This document shows positions 58,801 through 64,000 of a stretch of DNA of 64,000 nt, piece by piece. Both the position numbers and the translations under genes were made by a program. This stretch comes from Thermoanaerobacter sp. A7A. Its GTDB lineage: Bacteria; Bacillota; Thermoanaerobacteria; Thermoanaerobacterales; Thermoanaerobacteraceae. The notes beneath the pieces were generated by a model, which was not told where the DNA came from, ran no database searches, and worked only from the letters and a program-made list of their open reading frames with translations. The stretch spans positions 1 to 64,000 of the forward strand of contig NZ_AVAF01000153.1 of the NCBI RefSeq assembly GCF_000445185.1, in the 5' to 3' direction. The stretch's first letter is position 1; the number at the start of each line of letters is the position of its first letter.

Positions 58801-60055
58801 AGTTCATAAATCAGAAATCAAAAGACTCACTATAGGTTGTACAGGGGTAAAAAGAACTACAGGGCAACATCCAGGTGGAATAATGGTCGTGCCAAAAGAC
58901 AAGAGTATTTATGACTTTACTCCAATACAGCATCCTGCTGATGCAGAAGACACCGATGTTATAACAACTCATTTTGACTACCATTCAATAAGCGGAAGGC
59001 TTTTAAAACTGGATATTTTAGGGCATGATGACCCTACAGTTATAAGAATGCTGGAGGATTTAACCGGCATTAATGCAAGAGAAATTCCTTTAGATGATAA
59101 AAAAACTATGAGTTTATTTACCAGTGTAGAAGCATTGGGAATAGACCCTGAAGAGCTAAATACTCCTGTGGGTACTTTAGGATTACCTGAGTTTGGTACG
59201 AAGTTTGTAAGACAAATGCTTATTGACACTCGTCCTACTACTTTTGCAGAACTAGTACGCATAAGTGGACTTTCTCATGGCACTGATGTATGGCTCAACA
59301 ATGCTCAGGACATAATAAGAGAAGGAATAGCTACATTAAAAGAAGTAATATCTACAAGAGATGACATAATGCTTTATTTGATAAGCAAAGGTATGGACAA
59401 AAAATTGTCTTTCAAAATAATGGAAAATGTAAGAAAAGGCAAAGGTGTGACACCAGAAGGAATAGAAGAAATGAAAAAACACGGTGTTCCAAATTGGTTT
59501 ATTGAGTCTTGCCAAAAAATAAAATATATGTTTCCTAAGGCCCATGCCGTTGCATATGTAATAATGGCATTTCGAATTGCTTATTTTAAAGTTCATTATC
59601 CAGAAGCCTTTTATGCTACTTACTTTACTGTTAGAGCAGATGACTTTAATTTAGATATTGTATTAAAAGGGAAAGACAGAATAAAAAATGCTATAAAGGA
59701 GATAGAAGCTAAAGGAAATAATGCTAGTCCTAAAGAAAAAAATCTTTTGAGCGTATTAGAAGTAGCTTTAGAGATGTACTTAAGAGGATTTAAGTTTATA
59801 AATGTAGATTTATATAAATCTGATGCAGTCAAATTTTTGATTACTGAAAAAGGATTGCTACCACCTCTTAATTCTCTAGAAGGAGTAGGAATACAAGCAG
59901 CCAAAACAATTGCACAAGAAAGAGAAAATGGCAAATTTCTATCTATTGAAGATTTTAGAAACAGAACAAAGGTCAGTAAAACAGTTATAGAAATATTAAA
60001 ACAGCATGGATGTTTAACCGATTTGCCAGAATCTAATCAATTAAGTTTATTTTAG
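55832..60055 (+). CDS. polC: DNA polymerase III alpha subunit, PolC type
   Basis: The Gram-positive replicative polymerase. Start ATG 55832 (AGAGGGAT upstream) gives 1407 residues. In order: N-terminal domain; OB fold about 215-305; PHP domain beginning 'VELHLHTQMSSMDAV'; inserted 3'-5' exonuclease with 'FDIETTGLSNINDEIIEIG' near 396; PHP remainder; zinc-binding four-cysteine segment near 881 ('CPNCKY', 'CPHCG'); palm with 'EPDIDLNFSGEYQ' near 935; C-terminal helix-hairpin-helix and duplex-binding parts. All motifs are intact. Confidence 0.98.
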   Translation: MIPAFFLQEIEIKKVKLLKKERKLIVSVSSNNQASSQIKNFRDFLLNKFPLIKEVEVVIEQKEKFNNLQDIVDNFEEIILKISEEYPTSLSFLKTCDVVTENQKIIIKAPNEVVYQFIKSNKIDFVLKKFLSDKYGFEAEINLVLLEEFEDTMEKIIMEEDIKNIEEIAKSGQKQETSKTTEKIEDKEDSQVLLGKEIKAEAISIKNITAETEEAIIEGEIFSLEFKELKSKILMTFDITDYTSSILVKAFLTEEKYNYLKENIQVGSFVKLGGKVFYDKYEGDLVISLKDLQLTSPKERKDLSEEKRVELHLHTQMSSMDAVASATEVIKRAAKWGHKAIAITDHAVVQAFPEAMEASSKYGVKVIYGVEGYLVDDGVPIVTGDTEATLEDEFTVFDIETTGLSNINDEIIEIGAVKIKEGKIIDTFETFVNPQIPISSFITKLTGIDESMVKDAPSIEEILPKFLEFASNSVLVAHNANFDVSFIKSKAKKFNLNVNNAVLDTLELSRHLYKDLKNYKLDTLSEHLQVKLEHHHRAVDDARATAEIFIKTIDRLKELGVKKAKDINAILRESEVDIRKLPAYHVTILVKDQKGLRNLYEIISKSNLEYFHRTPRIPKSLLISRREGLLIGSACEQGEVFRAIVSNLEEKKLENIISFYDYLEIQPVGNNEFLIEKGEVKSVEELREINRKIYLLGKEYNKLVVATGDVHFLDPWDNIYRKILMAGKGYKDADRQPPLYFKTTDEMLKEFEYLGEEVAKEIVIDNPNKIADLVEEVKPIPDGTFPPVIEGAEEELRRLTLDKAHEIYGDPLPEIVQNRLDRELNSIINNGYAVMYIIAQKLVSKSLKDGYLVGSRGSVGSSLVATMSGITEVNPLPPHYVCPNCKYSEFITDGSYGCGVDMPDKTCPHCGTLMRKDGFDIPFEVFLGFEGDKEPDIDLNFSGEYQPIAHKYTEELFGKGHVFRAGTIGTLADKTAYGYVKKYFEERNLIVHKSEIKRLTIGCTGVKRTTGQHPGGIMVVPKDKSIYDFTPIQHPADAEDTDVITTHFDYHSISGRLLKLDILGHDDPTVIRMLEDLTGINAREIPLDDKKTMSLFTSVEALGIDPEELNTPVGTLGLPEFGTKFVRQMLIDTRPTTFAELVRISGLSHGTDVWLNNAQDIIREGIATLKEVISTRDDIMLYLISKGMDKKLSFKIMENVRKGKGVTPEGIEEMKKHGVPNWFIESCQKIKYMFPKAHAVAYVIMAFRIAYFKVHYPEAFYATYFTVRADDFNLDIVLKGKDRIKNAIKEIEAKGNNASPKEKNLLSVLEVALEMYLRGFKFINVDLYKSDAVKFLITEKGLLPPLNSLEGVGIQAAKTIAQERENGKFLSIEDFRNRTKVSKTVIEILKQHGCLTDLPESNQLSLF

Positions 60056-60057
60056 TG

Positions 60058-60086
60058 TTGCGTTGGTAAAAGGTGTATGCTATAAT
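60058..60086 (+). promoter_or_regulatory. Sigma-A-type promoter for rimP-nusA-infB
   Basis: TTGCGT (60058-60063) and a perfect TATAAT (60081-60086) are 17 bases apart, and TG at 60078-60079 makes an extended -10. It begins right after the polC stop, with a predicted transcription start near 60092. Confidence 0.7.
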
Positions 60087-60113
60087 TGTTATGTCAACAT
60101 AGATTTTTTGCAC

Positions 60114-60140
60114 AAAGAGTGGGTTTTCCCACTCTTTAGT
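60114..60140 (+). terminator. Leader hairpin upstream of rimP (terminator or attenuator)
   Basis: AAAGAGTGGG-TTTT-CCCACTCTTT is a perfect 10-base stem followed by AGTTTAT. It lies downstream of the predicted promoter at 60058, inside the 5' untranslated region of rimP-nusA. The T run is weak, so it may act as an attenuator as well as the polC terminator. Confidence 0.65.
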
Positions 60141-60179
60141 TTATATAATGAAAAATAAAAGTTTTAGGAGGAGAAGGAT

Positions 60180-60635
60180 ATGTCCAAAATAGAACAAATT
60201 GCAAAGGATTTAGTAATGCCTATTTTAGAAAAAAATAATTTTGAACTGGTAGATGTAGAATACAAAAAGGAAGGAAGCCACTGGTATTTGAGAGTTTATA
60301 TAGATAAAGAAGGAGGTATTACTTTAGATGATTGTCAACTGGTTAGCGAGTATTTAAGCGATAGATTAGATGAAGCAGACCCAATAGAACACAGTTATAT
60401 TTTAGAAGTATCTTCTCCCGGTCTCGATAGACCTCTTAAAAAACCACGCGATTTTGAAAGAAATATAGGAAAAGAAATAGAAATATCCCTATATTCTCCT
60501 ATTGATAAGAGAAAAAAGTTTGAAGGCGAACTTATAGAGTTTACAGGTGATAAAATAATTATTCTCTATAATGGAGAAAGAAAGGAATTTGATATGAAGA
60601 ATGTAAGTCTTGTTAAACCAGTAATAAAGTTTTAA
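60180..60635 (+). CDS. rimP: Ribosome maturation factor RimP
   Basis: A 151-residue 30S assembly factor with 'FELVDVEYKKEGSHWYLRVY' and 'YILEVSSPGLDRPLKKPRDF'. ATG behind AGGAGGAGAAGG. First gene of the conserved rimP-nusA-ylxR-ylxQ-infB operon. Confidence 0.97.
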   Translation: MSKIEQIAKDLVMPILEKNNFELVDVEYKKEGSHWYLRVYIDKEGGITLDDCQLVSEYLSDRLDEADPIEHSYILEVSSPGLDRPLKKPRDFERNIGKEIEISLYSPIDKRKKFEGELIEFTGDKIIILYNGERKEFDMKNVSLVKPVIKF

Positions 60636-60658
60636 AATTAAGGAGGGAGGATAAAATA

Positions 60659-61699
60659 ATGAATACAGAATTCATAGAAGCTTTAAATTCTATCTGTGAG
60701 GAAAAAGGCATACCAAAAGATACAATGTTTGAAGCAATAGAAGCTGCTTTAGTTTCTGCCTACAAAAAAAATTATGGTTCTTCGCAAAATGCTAAAATTG
60801 TGATGGACAGAGAAACAGGTGATGTAAAAGTTTATGCACAAAAAACAGTAGTAGAAGAGGTCTACAATGACCTCTTAGAAATAAGTTTAGAAGAAGCGAG
60901 AAAAATAAATAAAAAATATCAGATAGGAGATATAGTTGATATAGAAGTAACGCCAAAAAATTTTGGCAGGATTGCAGCACAAACCGCAAAACAAGTTGTG
61001 ATTCAACGGATTAGAGAAGCGGAAAGAAATGTGATTTATGAAGAATTTTTGAGCAAAGAAACAGAAGTAGTAACAGGAATTGTAACCAAGGTAGATAAAA
61101 AGAATGTACTCATTAATTTAGGTCGAGTTGAAGCTATATTAAGCCCGGCAGAACAAATTCCAGGGGAAACTTTTGCACCAGGAGACAGAGTTAAAGTGTA
61201 TATTGTGGAAGTAAAAAAGACTACTAAAGGACCTCAGATTTTAATTTCTCGTTCTCATCCAGGACTTGTAAAAAGATTATTTGAATTGGAATCCCCAGAA
61301 ATTCAACAAGGAATAGTTGAAATACGGAGCATTGCTCGAGAAGCTGGTTCACGCACAAAAATGGCGGTTTTTAGCAGAGATGGAAATGTAGATCCTGTAG
61401 GGGCTTGTGTTGGATATAAAGGTGCGAGGGTACAAGCTGTTGTCAATGAACTAAAAGGAGAAAAAATAGATATAGTCAAATGGAGTTCAAAACCTCAAGA
61501 ATTTATAATGAACGCTTTAAGCCCAGCAAAAGCGTTAAGTATAGAAATTTTAGATGAGAAAGAAAAAGTGGCAAGAGTAATTGTACCTGATTATCAATTG
61601 TCTTTAGCAATTGGAAAAGAAGGTCAAAATGCGAGGCTGGCGGCAAAGCTCACAGGTTGGAAAATAGACATAAAAAGTGAATCAATGGTAAAAAGTTAA
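60659..61699 (+). CDS. nusA: Transcription termination/antitermination factor NusA
   Basis: A 346-residue RNA polymerase-binding factor: N-terminal domain, S1 domain about 130-200 ('VVTGIVTKVDKKNVLINLG'), KH1 about 225-285 ('DPVGACVGYKGARVQAVVNE') and KH2 to the end ('LAIGKEGQNARLAAKLTGWK'). It lacks the C-terminal acidic repeats of enteric NusA, as normal for Bacillota. Confidence 0.97.
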   Translation: MNTEFIEALNSICEEKGIPKDTMFEAIEAALVSAYKKNYGSSQNAKIVMDRETGDVKVYAQKTVVEEVYNDLLEISLEEARKINKKYQIGDIVDIEVTPKNFGRIAAQTAKQVVIQRIREAERNVIYEEFLSKETEVVTGIVTKVDKKNVLINLGRVEAILSPAEQIPGETFAPGDRVKVYIVEVKKTTKGPQILISRSHPGLVKRLFELESPEIQQGIVEIRSIAREAGSRTKMAVFSRDGNVDPVGACVGYKGARVQAVVNELKGEKIDIVKWSSKPQEFIMNALSPAKALSIEILDEKEKVARVIVPDYQLSLAIGKEGQNARLAAKLTGWKIDIKSESMVKS

Positions 61700-61712
61700 G
61701 TGAGGTGAAAAG

Positions 61713-61985
61713 ATGAAAACCAAAAAGGTTCCAATGAGAATGTGCTTAGGCTGTCAGCAGATGAAACCGAAAAGGGAATTAATACGCATTGTAAGACGTG
61801 CAAAAGATTCAGTTGTACAAGTGGATTTAACAGGTAAAGTGCCGGGGAGAGGTTGCTATATTTGCAAAGATATAAATTGCCTTGAAAAAGCTTTTAAAAA
61901 TAAAAGGTTAGAAAAAGCGCTAGAAGTACCAATTTCTGATGAAATTTACGAACAACTAAAGAGGGAGATAGAGGATGAAGAATGA
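61713..61985 (+). CDS. ylxR: YlxR (RnpM) RNA-binding protein
   Basis: A 90-residue protein with the YlxR pattern 'RMCLGCQQMKPKRELIRIVR' and 'GKVPGRGCYICKDINCLEKA'. The family binds RNA; in Bacillus it has been reported to modulate RNase P. ATG start behind GAGGTG. The end overlaps ylxQ by 11 bases. Confidence 0.94.
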   Translation: MKTKKVPMRMCLGCQQMKPKRELIRIVRRAKDSVVQVDLTGKVPGRGCYICKDINCLEKAFKNKRLEKALEVPISDEIYEQLKREIEDEE

Positions 61986-62298
61986 CAGATTTCATTCTAT
62001 GCTCGGAATAAGCAAAAAAGCAGGTAAACTTGTCTCTGGCAATTATAGTGTGGATAAATACCTTAAACTTAAGAAAATCTTTTTAGTCGTATTGGCTACT
62101 GACGTGTCAAAAAATACTTTTAAAAAATTTGCTACAATGTGTGAACGAAATAAAGTCCCCTACATTGTATATTCCACAAAAGAGTTATTGGCAAAAGCTA
62201 TAGGAAGAGAAATGGTCGGAGTAATTGGTATTACAGACGAAGGATTAGCAAATGTATTATTGGATGCTGCAAAGGAGGAAAATTATGGAGGTGAATAA
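61975..62298 (+). CDS. ylxQ: L7Ae-family ribosomal protein YlxQ
   Basis: A 107-residue L7Ae/L30e-fold protein ('[20 protein letters not shown]', '[20 protein letters not shown]'). These bind kink-turn RNA; the precise role in Bacillota is uncertain. ATG inside ylxR; the stop is one base before the infB start. Confidence 0.93.
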   Translation: MKNDRFHSMLGISKKAGKLVSGNYSVDKYLKLKKIFLVVLATDVSKNTFKKFATMCERNKVPYIVYSTKELLAKAIGREMVGVIGITDEGLANVLLDAAKEENYGGE

Positions 62299-62299
62299 T

Positions 62300-64000
62300 A
62301 TGTCTAAAACAAGAGTTTATGAATTAGCAAAAGAATTAAATTTATCTAGTAAAGACCTTATTTCTAAATTAAATGATTTAGATATAAAAGTAAAAAATCA
62401 TATGAGCACATTGGAAGATGAAGAAGTAGAATTGATAATGGATTTATTAAGTGATAAACCACAACAAACAGAAGAAGTCGATCAACAAAAGGAAGAAGAT
62501 ATATTTGAGGACAATTTAGAAGACATAGAAGAAGAAAGAGTTTATAAAAAGAGCTTTAAAAAAGGTAATAAAAAAAATAAGAAGAATAACAAAAAAATGG
62601 TTTTAACAGAAGAAAAAGAAAAGGACGAAATTAAAATAATCACTATTCCAGAGTTTTTAACTGTAAAAGAGTTAGCAGAAAAAATGAAAGTCAATCCTAC
62701 AGAAATAATTAAAAAGTTAATTGCTAAAGGAATAATGGTTACAGTAAATCAACAAATTGACTTTGAAAATGCAGCTAAAATTGCTGAAGAATATGGATTT
62801 TTAGTAGACAAAGAGGAAGTAAAAAATGAATTAGAAATGTTATTAGAAGAAACGCCCGATGATGAAAAAGATTTGCAACCTCGTCCTCCTATTGTTACTG
62901 TAATGGGACATGTGGACCACGGTAAAACTTCTTTATTAGACGCCATCAGAAATACAAATGTCACTATGAAAGAAATGGGAGGAATTACACAGCACATAGG
63001 AGCTTCTGTAGTTGAGATAAATGATAAAAAAATTATCTTTTTAGATACACCCGGCCACGAAGCTTTTACTGCTATGAGAGCAAGAGGAGCCAGCATCACA
63101 GATATTGTCGTGCTAGTAGTAGCCGCAGATGACGGTGTTATGCCTCAAACTGTAGAAGCAATAAACCACGTGAAAGCCGCCAATGTACCTATGATTGTAG
63201 CCATAAACAAAATAGATTTGCCGACTGCAAATCCAGATAGGGTAAAGACAGAGCTAAGTGAGTTAGGTTTAGTGCCAGAAGAATGGGGAGGAAATACAAT
63301 TTGTGTACCTGTTTCTGCTAAGAAGAATATAGGTATAGATAATCTTTTAGAAATGATTTTGCTGGTTGCTGAAATGGAAGATTTAAAAGCTAATCCAAAT
63401 AAGCCAGCAAGAGGTACTATAATAGAAGCAAAGCTAGAAAAAGGAAAGGGTCCTGTTGCAACTGTCATTGTGCAAAATGGAACTTTGCAAATAGGAGATG
63501 TTATTTTAGCAGGTACTGTTTATGGAAAAGTAAGGGCAATGTTTGACGATAAAGGCAGAAGAATTAAAAAAGCAGGACCTTCTATGCCAGTGGAGGTTTT
63601 GGGCTTTTCTGAAGTACCAGAAGCCGGAGATAAACTCATAGTAGTAGAGGACGAGAAAAAAGCAAGAGAATTAGCAGAAAGACGTAAAGAGCTTCAAAAA
63701 GAAATGGAACTTAAACGCAAGCAAAAAGTTTCATTAGAGGACTTATTTAGTCAAATACAGGAAGGTAGTGTAAAAGAGTTAAATATTATCATAAAAGCGG
63801 ATGTTCAAGGTTCAGTAGAAGCACTAAAAAAATCCATTGAAGACTTAAGCAACGAAGAAGTTAGAATAAAGGTGATACACGGAGCAGTAGGCGCAATAAC
63901 AGAAACGGATGTTATGCTTGCATCAGCTTCTAATGCCATAATAATAGGTTTCAATGTAAGACCAGAAACTAACGCTAAAAATCTCGCAGAAAAAGAAAAG
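62300..64000 (+). CDS. infB: Translation initiation factor IF-2, 5' part (runs off window)
   Basis: Not in the ORF track because it has no stop in the window. ATG 62300 behind ATGGAGGTG opens exactly 567 codons to the last base. The N terminus is '[20 protein letters not shown]', then a short Lys/Glu-rich linker, a second IF2_N domain ('[20 protein letters not shown]'), and the G domain with G1 '[11 protein letters not shown]' from residue 203, G2 'GGITQHIG', G3 'DTPGHEAF' and G4 'NKIDL'. Domain II and part of domain III follow. Confidence 0.97.
   Translation, partial: MSKTRVYELAKELNLSSKDLISKLNDLDIKVKNHMSTLEDEEVELIMDLLSDKPQQTEEVDQQKEEDIFEDNLEDIEEERVYKKSFKKGNKKNKKNNKKMVLTEEKEKDEIKIITIPEFLTVKELAEKMKVNPTEIIKKLIAKGIMVTVNQQIDFENAAKIAEEYGFLVDKEEVKNELEMLLEETPDDEKDLQPRPPIVTVMGHVDHGKTSLLDAIRNTNVTMKEMGGITQHIGASVVEINDKKIIFLDTPGHEAFTAMRARGASITDIVVLVVAADDGVMPQTVEAINHVKAANVPMIVAINKIDLPTANPDRVKTELSELGLVPEEWGGNTICVPVSAKKNIGIDNLLEMILLVAEMEDLKANPNKPARGTIIEAKLEKGKGPVATVIVQNGTLQIGDVILAGTVYGKVRAMFDDKGRRIKKAGPSMPVEVLGFSEVPEAGDKLIVVEDEKKARELAERRKELQKEMELKRKQKVSLEDLFSQIQEGSVKELNIIIKADVQGSVEALKKSIEDLSNEEVRIKVIHGAVGAITETDVMLASASNAIIIGFNVRPETNAKNLAEKEK

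Overview
The window is a contiguous, AT-rich (roughly one third G+C by eye) chromosomal segment from a low-GC Gram-positive anaerobe. The gene order (smc-ftsY-ylxM-ffh-rpsP-khpA-rimM-trmD-rplS-rbgA; dprA-topA-hslV-hslU-codY-fla/che-sigD; rpsB-tsf-pyrH-frr-uppS-cdsA-dxr-rseP-ispG-polC-rimP-nusA-ylxR-ylxQ-infB) is the classic Bacillota core backbone. Protein style (very Lys/Glu/Ile rich), composition and the TTG/GTG starts suggest a thermophilic Thermoanaerobacter-type organism. That genus call is an inference; the sequence holds no species marker.

Layout. (1) 1-9983: the end of smc, the SRP genes ftsY, ylxM and ffh, the ribosome assembly/tRNA genes rpsP to rplS, rbgA and a YifB/ComM ATPase. 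(2) 9984-13161: a locally rearranged patch with a YitT-family membrane protein, trpS, and the only two minus-strand genes, yraN and rnhB. (3) 13162-19166: dprA, topA, the HslVU protease and the nutritional repressor codY. (4) 19464-47238: an almost gap-free, single-strand flagellar/chemotaxis (fla/che) operon of about 28 kb, from flgB to sigD plus a FapA-type (DUF342) gene and a small charged protein. (5) 47246-60055: rpsB, tsf, pyrH, frr, lipid-carrier and isoprenoid genes (uppS, cdsA, dxr, ispG), rseP, a small glycosyltransferase and polC. (6) 60058-64000: rimP, nusA, ylxR, ylxQ and the first 567 codons of infB, which runs off the window.

How the parts work together. The flagellar block encodes rod, hook, MS-ring, C-ring/switch (FliG, FliM, FliY), the export apparatus (FliO/P/Q/R, FlhB, FlhA, FliH/I/J), placement GTPases (FlhF, FlhG), a PilZ protein, chemotaxis signalling (CheA, CheW, CheY, CheB, CheC, CheD) and the late sigma factor SigD. 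Flagellin, CheR and chemoreceptors are not in the window. The most striking anomaly is that flhA is split by an apparent one-base insertion; if real, it would abolish flagellar export.

No gene-free stretch exceeds 300 bases; the longest, 19167-19463 (297 bases), holds a large hairpin, a terminator, an extended -10 promoter and a long-range inverted repeat. Several other gaps hold well-formed RNA structures: a GC-rich element before flgE, a two-tier rpsB leader, a leader hairpin before rimP-nusA and a terminator/antiterminator-like pair before pyrH. I see no insertion sequence, prophage, CRISPR array, tRNA or rRNA. I found no wholly new multi-gene system; the best candidates for something undescribed are these structured RNAs and a few small uncharacterised proteins.
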